Source: a bacterium
Lineage (GTDB): Bacteria > Patescibacteriota > Saccharimonadia > Saccharimonadales > SZUA-47
Length of the DNA: 32,000 bases
Assembly: GCA_030428125.1 (NCBI GenBank)
Contig: JAUIBF010000004.1
Span: 1 to 32,000 of the forward strand
Direction: 5' to 3'
Below, in pieces: positions 7,509 to 16,070 of this stretch. The notes under the pieces are model-generated. The model had not been told where the DNA came from. It saw only the letters and a list, made by a program, of their open reading frames with translations, and made no database searches. Position 1 is the stretch's first letter, and each line of letters begins with the position of its first letter. The position numbers and the translations under genes were made by a program.

Positions 7509-10412
7509 CTATGGGGTTTGTCCTTTTTTGTTTTTCTCAATACTTATAGCAAGGGTTTCTTTGCTAAGTTTTGCTTCTTTGGTAAATGAGTACTTGCTAC
7601 CACTGTTATTAAGCTCTACCGTCAAGGTTTCAGCCATAATGTAATCTTTGTAATCGTTTATCACTTTAGAAAGTTTATTGTCGCCTTTTAGTGAAAGGTT
7701 TATCCTGTCATCTACCTCTAGTCCAGCTTCTTTACGTGCCTGCTGTACAAGCCGTACAACTTCTCTAGCCATACCTTCTGAAGCTAGCTCATCTGTTATG
7801 TTGATATCAAGTTCTATTGTAAATTCACCTTCATTTGACCAAATTACCTCTTTAATGTTCAATTCTTCCTTCAAAATAGCCAGATATAAGTCTTTTTGTA
7901 CCCCTAGATCTTCTCCGCCCACCACTTTTACGCTTGCGAGTGGCTGCCGTGCCTTAATACTGTTCTTGGATCGCAAAGACAATCCTTCATTAACCACACG
8001 TCTGATCTCATCCATTTCACGAACCACTTGCTCGTTCACGTGTCCAACTTCCGGCCAATCGTTCAAATGTACCGATTCACCGTTTGTTAAATTACGGTAA
8101 AGTTCGTCTGCCAAAAATGGTGTAAAAGGTGCGAGGACGTGAGCCATCTGAACCAAAACATAGTGCAAAGTTTTGTATGCAATTTCTTTATCCTGGTCGT
8201 CCTCAGTCTTCCAAAATCGTTTTCTAGATCGACGCACAAACCAGTTACTTAGCTCGTCCACAAACGGTAAGATGTATCTGGTTGCTCTCTGTAAATCGTA
8301 ATCTTTCGTTGCAATTTCGACATCGTTTATTAGCTTGTGAACTTTGCTCAAAATCCACCTATCGAGCACATTTTCACACTCGTCTGTGTGGTCTTCTAGC
8401 TTGCCGTTCCAAGTCCAGCCATCGACCTCAGCATACATAGTGAAGAAGTCATAAACATTCCAAATCATAGCTAGTTTTCGCTGCACGTCGGCCACGTCTT
8501 TATCAATCAATGAAAAGTCCTCGCCGTTCATCAATGGTGAACTTAATAGCAAGAATCTAAGCGCATCAGCGCTGTACATGTCCATTAATTCATTTGGGTC
8601 TGTATAGTTGCCGAAGCTTTTGCTCATTTTACGTCCATCACTACCGGCAACCGTCCCAGAAACAATGACGTTCTTAAATGGTTCCTGGCCAAATAAGCCG
8701 ACATTCACTGCATGCATGTAATAGAACCAGGCTCGGACTTGTCCGACGTATTCTGTTATGAAATTGGCTGGAAAACTTTCTTCAAACTTAGCCACGTTTT
8801 CGAACGGGTAATGGAACTGAGCAAATGGCATGCTTCCCGACTCAAACCAGCAGTCCATAACCTTCTCTATCCTCTTATATTCGACCCCATCTATTGTAAA
8901 TGTTACATCATCTATCCATGGCCTGTGGTAGTCTTCTAACTCGACTCCAGACAGCTCTTTTAGCTCTTCGTAGCTACCGATAATCTTTACTTTTTCATTT
9001 CCGTCTTTATCGACACCTTTCCATACAGGCATCGGCGTAGCCCAGAACCTATCACGGCTCAAGTTCCAATCTGGTGCTGTCTGCACAGTCTTCTCAAACC
9101 TTCCATGCTTGATGTGATCTGGATACCAGTTTATATTGCCGTTCTGTTCTAGCATCTCAGTCCGCTGCCCTGCAATATCCATAAACCAGCTTGGAACAGC
9201 TCTATACATTAGTTTAGTATCACAACGATAACAGTGTGGGTAACTGTGAGTTATGTACTCGATCTTTAAGGCTATTCCATCTGCAAGTAACTCTTTGGCA
9301 ATCTGTTTATTCACATCCCAGACGTTTAAACCTTTCCAGCGTCCCATTGTAAAGAAACCATTTTCATCTGTAGACATCACCCAGGGGATACTGTTTTCTT
9401 TAGCCATTAGGTAGTCATCCTCACCGTAGGCAGGGGATTCATGAGCAATTCCTGTTCCATCTTCATCAGTAACGAAGTCTGCATGCCAGACTTTAAACGC
9501 ATTGGGTTCATCAATCTCTAGTGCTAATGGGTGCTCGTATGACAGCCCGACCAAATTATCACCTGAAAATGTGTTCAGTTTTTTGTAGTCTAATGGCTGA
9601 TGCTTTTCATCGGTCATTACTTTCTCTACTAGCTTTTCGGATAGGATAAGAACTTGATTCTCGTACTCAATCTCTACGTATTTTATTGACTTATTTACAG
9701 CAATAGCACTGTTAGACGGTATAGTCCACGGTGTTGTGGTCCACGCAACAAGATATCTGCCGTCTTTTAACCTAAACTTAACATACACACTTGGGTCAGT
9801 GTCATCTCTGTAGCTATTATCCATGGCGATCTCTGCTTTAGCTAGAGGAGTTGCATCACGCGTACAGTACATGAGTACCTTTTCGCCTTCATAAATTTTG
9901 CCTTTTTCATGAAGTGTCTTGAAGGCCCACCAAACACTTTCCATGTACTCTTTGTCCATGGTTTTGTATGCGTCTTTAAATTCAACCCAACGACCTATTC
10001 GATCTATGGTATCTTCCCAGAGACTCCCGGTTTGGACCATATTATCTCTACATGTTGTGATGTACTCTTCTAGAGATATCTTGGTTCCAATGTCACGTTT
10101 ATCTTTAATGTCTAACTTCTTCTCGGTAAATACTTCGGCCGGTAGTCCGTGACAGTCCCAACCCCATACACGCTCAACCCGCTTGCCATTCATAGCCCAG
10201 AATCTAGGAATAGCATCTTTTACTACTGAGCTAAGTAACGTTCCATGATGAGGTACTCCTGTAATAAAAGGTGGGCCATCAAAGAATACATACGCATTGT
10301 CTTTAGACCGCTGTTCGACTGATTTATTAAACACCTTGTTATAGTTCCAGTATTTGACTAGATCATTCTCGTACTCGATGGCTTTTCTTCTAGTGTTTGC
10401 TTTAAATTTCAC
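7509..10412 (-). CDS. ileS: isoleucyl-tRNA synthetase
   Basis: 967-aa class I aminoacyl-tRNA synthetase that charges tRNA-Ile in the cytoplasm. The HIGH-type signature is PHHGT (residues about 54-58) within GPPFITGVPHHGTLL; the CP1 editing-domain motif TWTTTPWTIPSNSA is near residue 225; the KMSKS loop is GRKMSKSFGNY near residue 595; the anticodon-binding domain follows. Length fits the family. Start is GTG with GGAG 9 bases upstream. It is preceded by a T-box leader with an Ile (AUC) specifier, which agrees independently with the assignment. Confidence 0.97.
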   Translation of the reverse strand: MKFKANTRRKAIEYENDLVKYWNYNKVFNKSVEQRSKDNAYVFFDGPPFITGVPHHGTLLSSVVKDAIPRFWAMNGKRVERVWGWDCHGLPAEVFTEKKLDIKDKRDIGTKISLEEYITTCRDNMVQTGSLWEDTIDRIGRWVEFKDAYKTMDKEYMESVWWAFKTLHEKGKIYEGEKVLMYCTRDATPLAKAEIAMDNSYRDDTDPSVYVKFRLKDGRYLVAWTTTPWTIPSNSAIAVNKSIKYVEIEYENQVLILSEKLVEKVMTDEKHQPLDYKKLNTFSGDNLVGLSYEHPLALEIDEPNAFKVWHADFVTDEDGTGIAHESPAYGEDDYLMAKENSIPWVMSTDENGFFTMGRWKGLNVWDVNKQIAKELLADGIALKIEYITHSYPHCYRCDTKLMYRAVPSWFMDIAGQRTEMLEQNGNINWYPDHIKHGRFEKTVQTAPDWNLSRDRFWATPMPVWKGVDKDGNEKVKIIGSYEELKELSGVELEDYHRPWIDDVTFTIDGVEYKRIEKVMDCWFESGSMPFAQFHYPFENVAKFEESFPANFITEYVGQVRAWFYYMHAVNVGLFGQEPFKNVIVSGTVAGSDGRKMSKSFGNYTDPNELMDMYSADALRFLLLSSPLMNGEDFSLIDKDVADVQRKLAMIWNVYDFFTMYAEVDGWTWNGKLEDHTDECENVLDRWILSKVHKLINDVEIATKDYDLQRATRYILPFVDELSNWFVRRSRKRFWKTEDDQDKEIAYKTLHYVLVQMAHVLAPFTPFLADELYRNLTNGESVHLNDWPEVGHVNEQVVREMDEIRRVVNEGLSLRSKNSIKARQPLASVKVVGGEDLGVQKDLYLAILKEELNIKEVIWSNEGEFTIELDINITDELASEGMAREVVRLVQQARKEAGLEVDDRINLSLKGDNKLSKVINDYKDYIMAETLTVELNNSGSKYSFTKEAKLSKETLAISIEKNKKGQTP

Positions 10413-10603
10413 TTATGTGTTCTCCGGTTTTAAATTAAAAAATCTCAGCTCTTATCGCTGAGAGTCTATGGCTTAGACGGTACCATCTCAATTTTCACTT
10501 TATTAATCCTTTTCGCAGATTCACGAGGAGTTCTACTAACTTCGCTGTTTTCTTCTCCCTAACTTCACGGTTGATAGCCGCTATCTCTGTCTGAGTCGTT
10601 TAT
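10413..10603 (-). ncRNA. T-box leader of ileS
   Basis: The minus-strand leader contains the T-box core UGGUACCG (10485-10478), which in this family pairs with the uncharged tRNA acceptor end. A candidate specifier codon AUC (Ile) followed by A lies at 10575-10573 in a short loop closed by CGG/CCG. A terminator hairpin TCTCAGC / GCTGAGA (10443-10449, 10457-10463) is followed by a T tract (10442-10437). Expected logic: uncharged tRNA-Ile stabilises the antiterminator and lets ileS be transcribed. Stem I looks short compared with Firmicutes T-boxes. Confidence 0.8.
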
Positions 10604-10609
10604 AAGATT

Positions 10610-10638
10610 ATTTTACACCGATGAACCTTGTTGTTCAA
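10610..10638 (-). promoter_or_regulatory. promoter of the ileS T-box transcript
   Basis: TTGAAC (10638-10633), 17-base spacer, TAAAAT (10615-10610). It lies within the last codons of the thioredoxin-like gene, whose TAA overlaps the -10 box. Confidence 0.5.
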
Positions 10639-10897
10639 GCATCGACCCAAATACCTCATCAATAAGAGGCAAAGGTATGCCTTCCCAGAGCCCCTGCAAG
10701 GACCCGTCGTTAGCCGTAACAAGTACCGCTGGGTATTGGGTTATTCCGTATAACCTAGCATCATCTACAGCGTCTCTAGTGTCTAAATCTTTTTCAATGA
10801 TATCTATATCTGGATGCCTGCGTCGCATCATTTCCTTAAACTCCAATACTGGTCGTTCTTGCTCGGAATTCTTTCTGTAAAATACTGCTAACCTCAT
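10613..10897 (-). CDS. thioredoxin-fold protein without CxxC
   Basis: 94 aa. The N-terminus (MRLAVFYRKNSEQERPVLEF) is a beta-strand followed by a helix; DIDIIEKDLD is the second strand; QYPAVLV carries the cis-proline that marks thioredoxin and glutaredoxin folds. The redox CxxC is absent (KNSE lies at that place), so oxidoreductase activity is unlikely and a structural or thiol-independent role is more probable. An extended -10 (TGCTAGAAT, box at 10909-10904) lies 6 bases before the ATG, which suggests a leaderless mRNA. It is downstream of nrdJ but separated by a terminator. Confidence 0.75.
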   Translation of the reverse strand: MRLAVFYRKNSEQERPVLEFKEMMRRRHPDIDIIEKDLDTRDAVDDARLYGITQYPAVLVTANDGSLQGLWEGIPLPLIDEVFGSMLEQQGSSV

Positions 10898-10974
10898 AAA
10901 GTAATTCTAGCATAACCAATATAAAGCAGCTTCACTGCTAATCAATCAAAGCGCACCGGACCAATACCGCTACC

Positions 10975-11051
10975 CTCCTTTCTGCAAGGTCCGACCTTGC
11001 AAGGCAAGCATTAACACTTTAAATCTCCTTTCTACAAGGTCGGACCTTGCA
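10975..11051 (-). repeat. duplicated hairpin plus Shine-Dalgarno element
   Basis: A 27-base unit occurs at 10975-11001 and 11025-11051. Each holds a dyad with 9-base arms around one central base: TGCAAGGTC / GACCTTGCA at 10983-11001, and the same with one end mismatch at 11033-11051. On the minus strand each dyad is followed at once by AGAAAGGAG, a near-perfect SD. After the upstream copy a 13-codon ORF (MLALQGRTLQKGG) starts about 13 bases past GGAG and runs through the second copy. Confidence 0.8.
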
Positions 11052-11078
11052 GAGATTGGATTTTGATTTGAATATTTA

Positions 11079-11108
11079 AAATTCCCGGGTTTTTAGTCCC
11101 GGGAATTT
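11079..11108 (-). terminator. intrinsic terminator after nrdJ
   Basis: Perfect 11-bp hairpin AAATTCCCGGG / CCCGGGAATTT with an 8-base loop, 22 bases past the nrdJ stop, followed on the minus strand by an AT-rich stretch. Confidence 0.75.
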
Positions 11109-11129
11109 AGGTTGTATTTATTTTAAGGC

Positions 11130-13913
11130 TTAGCTACAGCCAGTTGTTGAACCACATGACGTACATACGTAACATGAGCCACTGCGTTGAGTTTGGTTAC
11201 CACAGTTATAGCACATTGGTGCTTTGTCATCTTTGCCTTGTTTTTTATTAACAGGCTTTTCTGTAACTTTAGGCAATTCGACTAATTCCTGTACGGTTTC
11301 AAACTTGGGTGATGCTGGTTCAGGATCTGGAGTAGGAGCTTCTTCTATCAAGCTAGTTTGCTCAGAAGGAGCGTCTTCAATTGATGCCAAACCTAATTCT
11401 AGTTGATCGTCAAAACTTAAATAGCTTTTCGCCATTCTTCTAAATACATAGTCGATAATGGATGTCGCTACCCTGATGTCTGGGTCATCAGTGATTCCAG
11501 ATGGTGCAAAAGTAGTACTAGTTAAACCTTTAACGTATACCTTTAGTGGCACACCATGTTGCAGGCCATAGCTGATTGATCGTCCAAATGATTCCATAAG
11601 TCCAGCTAATGTTGAGCCCATCTTGGCAACACTGATGAATAGCTCACCTGGCTTGCCGTCTTCATACTCACCCACGATTATATAACCGTGCAAATCAGCT
11701 ACTGTGAAGGAGAATGTCTTGCTGTTGCGAACTTTAGGTAACGCTTTCCGAACTGCTCCACTAGCGACTGGAGCAACTTGCTCCACTGCTTGTGCTGGAG
11801 TAACAGATTCCTTAGTTTTTTCTTCAGAACCTTCTTTCTTAGCCATAGATAACGGTTGAGCTACTTTACAGTTATCTCGGTAAATCGCTACTGCTTTCAA
11901 GCCTAATTCCCAAGAAAGCATATGCAAACCTTCTACGTCTTCTACTGTTGCTTCCTCTGGCATGTTGACTGTCTTGCTTATTGCGCCAGATAAGAATGGC
12001 TGGACAGCACCCATCATCCTAACGTGACCTTCGTAGTGGATAGCGTTGTCACCCATTGAACAAGCAAACACTGCTACGTGTTCATCTTTGAGTGCTGGAG
12101 CACCCAAGATAGACTTCTCTGTGTCAATGTAAGTAATGATGTCATCAATCTGTTTCTTAGTGTATCCAAGCGTCTTTAATGCACGTGGAACAGTCTGGTT
12201 GACGATGCTCATAGTACCGCCGCCTACTAGTTTTTTAACTTTTACAAGGCCAAGGTCTGGCTCGATACCTGTTGTATCGCAGTCCATCATAAGACCAATG
12301 GTTCCTGTTGGAGCAAGAACGCTAGCTTGAGAGTTTCGGACACCATAGCGTGTACCAAGTTCTACCGCTTCATCCCAAGCAGCTGATGCTGCACTTAGTA
12401 GTTCTTCTGAAACTAGAGTTGGGTCGATAGCTGACACTGCATCACGATGCTTTCTAAGCACTCGCAGCATGCCCTCTCGGTCTTTGCTAAACCCTGCAAA
12501 GGTACCAACCTTGTTGGCAGTCTTAGCGCTAGTTGCGTATGAATAACCTGTCATCAAGGCTGTTATGGCTGCTGCTTGAGCTCTTCCTTCTGCTGAATCG
12601 TATGGTAGCCCTTGAGCCATCAAAAGTGCACCAAGGTTTGCGTATCCGATACCTAGCTCACGATATGCACGAGCTGTTTTGCCAATACCTTCTGTTGGGT
12701 AGTCTGAGTATCCAACTAGAATTTCCTGACCAGTAAAGATGATTTCAACGGTGTGCTTGAACTCATCAACATCAAATGTCCCGTCTTCACGTAAATATTT
12801 AAGAAGGTTGATGCTAGCAAGGTTACACGCAGAATTATCAAGGTGCATGTATTCGCTACAAGGGTTAGAGCCGTTGATTGGACCTTCATTCGGAGTTGTG
12901 TGCCAATCGTTAATTGTTGTATCAAACTGCACACCTGGATCAGCGCACTCCCACGCTGCTTCAGCTATTTGTCTCCAGATATCACGTGCACGAACTCGCT
13001 TAACTGATTCACCCGTAGTGACAGCTCGCAAATCCCACATTTCATCATTCTTAACAGCGTTCATGAACTCATCAGAAACACGTACAGAGTTGTTAGCGTT
13101 TTGGTATTGAACAGAGAAAATATCTTTCCCGTCTAAGCTCATATCAAAGCCATTATCGCCCAGAACGCGTGCTTTTCGTTCTTCTATAGCCTTACACCAG
13201 ATAAATTCCTCGACATCTGGATGGTCTACATTCAGCATGACCATCTTTGCAGCACGTCGTGTCTTGCCACCACTCTTGATAGCGCCTGCGGAAGCATCGG
13301 CTCCACGCATAAACGAAAGTGGACCTGAAGCCGTTCCAGCACTCTTGCCAAGCTTTTCCACTGAGGAACGGAGTGGGCTGAGATTCACGCCCGAGCCTGA
13401 ACCACCTTTGAAGATCATTCCTTCTTCTTTATACCAGTTCAAAATTGAACCCATTGTATCTTCTATGCCCAAGATAAAGCATGCGCTTGCTTGCTGCGAT
13501 CGCTCACTAGCACCGATATTAAACCAAACGGGAGAGTTAAAAGACGCTCTTTGCGTAGCGAGTATGTACTTTAGTTCTTCTCTGTAAGTTTCAGCCACAA
13601 CCTTTGAATCAAAGTAACCTTCCTGCATACCTTGTCTAGTAATTGTGTCTGCCACCCTATCAATTAAGTGCTTTAGAGAAGATTCTCGTTCAGGCGTGCC
13701 AGGAGTACCAGTAAAGTACTTTTGAGAGACAATGTTGATAGCATTTAGTGACCATCCTTCAGGGAATTCTACCCCTAATTGCTCGAATACTTTTTCTTTT
13801 GTCATCGGATTCTCTAGTACAGAATCACGCGTAACCCACTTTAGTAAATTGTAGGCTTTTTCGTTATTTTTTGTAAATTTTCTCGACAAATCGAGACTCA
13901 CAGCTTGAGACAT
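11130..13913 (-). CDS. nrdJ: adenosylcobalamin-dependent ribonucleotide reductase (class II)
   Basis: 927 aa; makes deoxyribonucleotides from ribonucleotides using coenzyme B12 for radical generation, without oxygen. Visible: GGSGSGVNLS in the N-terminal half, the catalytic-loop motif NPCSE near residue 350, PTGTIGLMMDCDTTGIEP near 533, and a C-terminal zinc-ribbon-like tail (CYNCG...CYVCTSCGSTTGCS) that carries the re-reducing cysteines. Length fits the long NrdJ type. SD AAGGAGAGG precedes the ATG. It lies 146 bases after nrdR on the same strand, so NrdR control of both is likely. CPR bacteria generally do not make B12, so salvage from a host or neighbours would be needed (inference). Confidence 0.95.
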   Translation of the reverse strand: MSQAVSLDLSRKFTKNNEKAYNLLKWVTRDSVLENPMTKEKVFEQLGVEFPEGWSLNAINIVSQKYFTGTPGTPERESSLKHLIDRVADTITRQGMQEGYFDSKVVAETYREELKYILATQRASFNSPVWFNIGASERSQQASACFILGIEDTMGSILNWYKEEGMIFKGGSGSGVNLSPLRSSVEKLGKSAGTASGPLSFMRGADASAGAIKSGGKTRRAAKMVMLNVDHPDVEEFIWCKAIEERKARVLGDNGFDMSLDGKDIFSVQYQNANNSVRVSDEFMNAVKNDEMWDLRAVTTGESVKRVRARDIWRQIAEAAWECADPGVQFDTTINDWHTTPNEGPINGSNPCSEYMHLDNSACNLASINLLKYLREDGTFDVDEFKHTVEIIFTGQEILVGYSDYPTEGIGKTARAYRELGIGYANLGALLMAQGLPYDSAEGRAQAAAITALMTGYSYATSAKTANKVGTFAGFSKDREGMLRVLRKHRDAVSAIDPTLVSEELLSAASAAWDEAVELGTRYGVRNSQASVLAPTGTIGLMMDCDTTGIEPDLGLVKVKKLVGGGTMSIVNQTVPRALKTLGYTKKQIDDIITYIDTEKSILGAPALKDEHVAVFACSMGDNAIHYEGHVRMMGAVQPFLSGAISKTVNMPEEATVEDVEGLHMLSWELGLKAVAIYRDNCKVAQPLSMAKKEGSEEKTKESVTPAQAVEQVAPVASGAVRKALPKVRNSKTFSFTVADLHGYIIVGEYEDGKPGELFISVAKMGSTLAGLMESFGRSISYGLQHGVPLKVYVKGLTSTTFAPSGITDDPDIRVATSIIDYVFRRMAKSYLSFDDQLELGLASIEDAPSEQTSLIEEAPTPDPEPASPKFETVQELVELPKVTEKPVNKKQGKDDKAPMCYNCGNQTQRSGSCYVCTSCGSTTGCS

Positions 13914-13954
13914 TTTTCCCTCTCCTTTTTTAGTAGTTTTTATTTAGAGTTAGT

Positions 13955-14048
13955 AATGCAGTCCCCTCGTCTCTCGGTTGAAGGGACCGGACTACTAGCT
14001 CTCGACCACGCGTTCTTATTTTAGTTTTTGAAAAACGCATGGTCGAGA
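13955..14048 (-). other. two intercistronic hairpins between nrdR and nrdJ
   Basis: A 15-bp inverted repeat with one mismatch occupies 14000-14014 and 14034-14048 (TCTCGACCACGCGTT and its partner). A second, weaker hairpin using GTCCC/GGGAC follows at about 13958-13990. Neither has a T tract, so they look like mRNA-stabilising or processing structures rather than terminators. No cobalamin-riboswitch signature was seen. Confidence 0.5.
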
Positions 14049-14059
14049 ACCAGCAGATG

Positions 14060-14530
14060 CTAGCGCTGTTTTGATTGTAAATGGGTTTTTATTTCCGAAA
14101 GCTCTTTCTCGAAACTCGCTATATCCTTAAATCGCCGATACACACTAGCGAATCGAACATAGGCAACTTGATCTACATTGGCCAGCTCATCCATGATAAG
14201 CTCTCCAATTTTTCGAGACGGAATCTCAGTTTCACCACAAGAATAAAGCTTTTGCTCAACATTACTGACAAGCTTATCTATCTGCATTGCAGTAACTTGA
14301 GTTTTTTCGCATGCCCTATACAACCCAGCCAGTAGTTTTTCTCTACTGTATAACTGTCTCGTACCATCATTCTTAATAATGACTAATTGCGGTTTCTCAA
14401 TGCGCTCATAGGTTGTGAACCTGGCCGAACATCCAATGCATTCCCTGCGTCGTCTTATGGACTCGCCGTCTGATACTTCACGAGATTCTATGACCTTAGT
14501 ATCAGTTTTGTGACATTGATTGCAGCGCAT
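14060..14530 (-). CDS. nrdR: transcriptional repressor NrdR
   Basis: 156 aa, the family length. The N-terminal zinc ribbon has two CxxC pairs (CNQC and CIGC, residues 3-6 and 31-36 region) within the characteristic RRRREC...RFTTYER context. The ATP-cone domain follows (VIIKNDGTRQLYSREKL) and senses ATP/dATP. It represses ribonucleotide reductase genes when dATP is high. SD GAGGAG precedes the ATG. Two NrdR-box-like sites sit at its own promoter, so autoregulation and control of the downstream nrdJ are expected. Confidence 0.97.
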   Translation of the reverse strand: MRCNQCHKTDTKVIESREVSDGESIRRRRECIGCSARFTTYERIEKPQLVIIKNDGTRQLYSREKLLAGLYRACEKTQVTAMQIDKLVSNVEQKLYSCGETEIPSRKIGELIMDELANVDQVAYVRFASVYRRFKDIASFEKELSEIKTHLQSKQR

Positions 14531-14564
14531 TTATTTTGAAACTCCTCTTGCTTTGATTAAAGGT

Positions 14565-14653
14565 CCTGGTCACCATATGTAGTGCTCACGATTAAAATAT
14601 AGCGCTATTTATAGCGTATTTCAACTTTTTTAGGTTGTAATAATGGTGACAGG
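14565..14653. repeat. inverted repeat framing the nrdR promoter
   Basis: CCTGGTCACCAT (14565-14576) and ATGGTGACAGG (14643-14653) are complementary apart from one bulged base. They enclose the promoter and both NrdR boxes. In an ftsZ read-through transcript they could pair. Confidence 0.4.
14570..14624 (-). promoter_or_regulatory. nrdR promoter with paired NrdR boxes
   Basis: Minus-strand promoter TTGAAA (14624-14619), 17-base spacer, TATATT (14601-14596). One box, GCGCTATTTATAGCGT (14602-14617), fills the spacer. The other, TCACCATATGTAGTGC (14570-14585), lies just past the predicted start site. Each matches 12 of 16 positions of the known consensus (ACACwATATmTwGTGT). Their starts are 32 bases apart, the usual three helical turns. 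Confidence 0.75.
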
Positions 14654-14674
14654 CTTTTGCATTTCTAAAGTGTT

Positions 14675-16000
14675 TTAACTTTCTTTTTTATCGTTTTTAT
14701 TTCGTTTTAATCGTCTTAAGAATGATGGCTTATCAAGCTCATCATCTTGATTTCCTTCGTCTGAATCTGATTTGTTTTCTGAAGTTTCTTCTGACTTATC
14801 GTCATCTTTTTTATCATCAGATTCGCTGTCTCCGTTCGAGTCTAGTGACCATATTGATGGGGCTCCGGAGTCTGGCTTAAACTCGCCTAATCCACCGTCT
14901 TCGTTTTCTTTATCTAGGTCCATGTCGACACCTGATATGTCTTCGTCAGAAGGAGTCGCCCCCTGATCGTCTTTGCTGTCTACATTAACACTACTAGAGC
15001 TACCTACGGAAGCGCTGATGGGCTCGCTATTTGCTCTTGAGTAATAAGAAGCATCAAATCCAGTTGCAACTACTGTAACGATGATTTCACCTTCGATTTC
15101 CTCGTTGATGGTAGCTCCGAAAATGATATTTGCGCTCGGATCGGCTGCTGCTGTAATTGTTTCAGCCGCTGCATTAATCTCATGCATTGACATGTCGCTT
15201 CCACCGATAACGTTGAACAATACCCCTCTTGCACCATCTATAGAGACCTCAAGTAACGGTGACTCAATGGCTTGCTTTGCAGCTTCGATTGCTCTATTTT
15301 CTCCAGACGCTCTACCGATACCCATTAAGGCACTACCAGCATTACTCATTACTGCCTTTACGTCAGCAAAGTCGAGATTTATAAGACCGTGAACAGTAAT
15401 TAGGTCTGAAATACCCTGAACACCTTGCCTTAGCACATCATCTGCCACCTTAAATGCTTCCAAAATAGGAGTTTTTCTATCAATTGTCTGTAGTAACTTG
15501 TCGTTTGGAACTGTAATTAAGGTGTCTACATGCTCGCTAAGATTAGTAATAGCTGCTTCTGCGTTAGAGCTTCTTCGGGGACCTTCGAATGCAAACGGCC
15601 TAGTTGCAAAGCCCACAACTAGCGCTCCACACTCTTGAGCAACCTTAGCAACTATATGACCTGCGCCACTTCCTGTACCACCGCCGGCTCCAATCGTGAC
15701 AAATACCATATCGGCTCCGTCTAAAGCCTTCTTGATGTCGTCTTCTGATTCTTGCGCCGCTTTTTCACCTACAGACGGATCGGCACCAGCACCCAGACCT
15801 CTAGTTGTATCCTTGCCTATATGAATTTTAGTATTTGCTTTTGAGTGATGTAGTGCTTGAGCGTCGGTATTAACGGCAATGAACTCCACACCGTCAACGC
15901 CTGCTTCAATCATTCGATTAAGAGCAGCACCCCCAGCGCCTCCAACACCAACAACTTTAATCCTAGCGAATGTTTCAATCGCAGGTGCTACTTGTGGCAT
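14675..16000 (-). CDS. ftsZ: cell division protein FtsZ
   Basis: 441-aa tubulin-like GTPase that forms the cytokinetic ring. The tubulin signature GGGTGSGAG is at residues 107-115; [16 protein letters not shown] is the first nucleotide loop, and the T7-loop region is [13 protein letters not shown]. After the GTPase core there is an acidic Asp/Glu/Ser-rich linker (about 340-425) and a basic C-terminal tail ([17 protein letters not shown]) that probably binds FtsA. SD GAGGGG lies before the ATG. It is 70 bases after ftsA and likely cotranscribed. No clear terminator follows. Confidence 0.98.
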   Translation of the reverse strand: MPQVAPAIETFARIKVVGVGGAGGAALNRMIEAGVDGVEFIAVNTDAQALHHSKANTKIHIGKDTTRGLGAGADPSVGEKAAQESEDDIKKALDGADMVFVTIGAGGGTGSGAGHIVAKVAQECGALVVGFATRPFAFEGPRRSSNAEAAITNLSEHVDTLITVPNDKLLQTIDRKTPILEAFKVADDVLRQGVQGISDLITVHGLINLDFADVKAVMSNAGSALMGIGRASGENRAIEAAKQAIESPLLEVSIDGARGVLFNVIGGSDMSMHEINAAAETITAAADPSANIIFGATINEEIEGEIIVTVVATGFDASYYSRANSEPISASVGSSSSVNVDSKDDQGATPSDEDISGVDMDLDKENEDGGLGEFKPDSGAPSIWSLDSNGDSESDDKKDDDKSEETSENKSDSDEGNQDDELDKPSFLRRLKRNKNDKKES

Positions 16001-16070
16001 TTGTTTCCCCTCTAATTAATAAATAAAGTATATCGAACAAATCGCTTGCACTGCAAGAATTTGTTAGACA

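Noticed and set aside
13914-14059. Cobalamin riboswitch before the B12-dependent reductase
   Set aside because: The conserved B12-box and GCCACTG elements are missing; only two hairpins are present.
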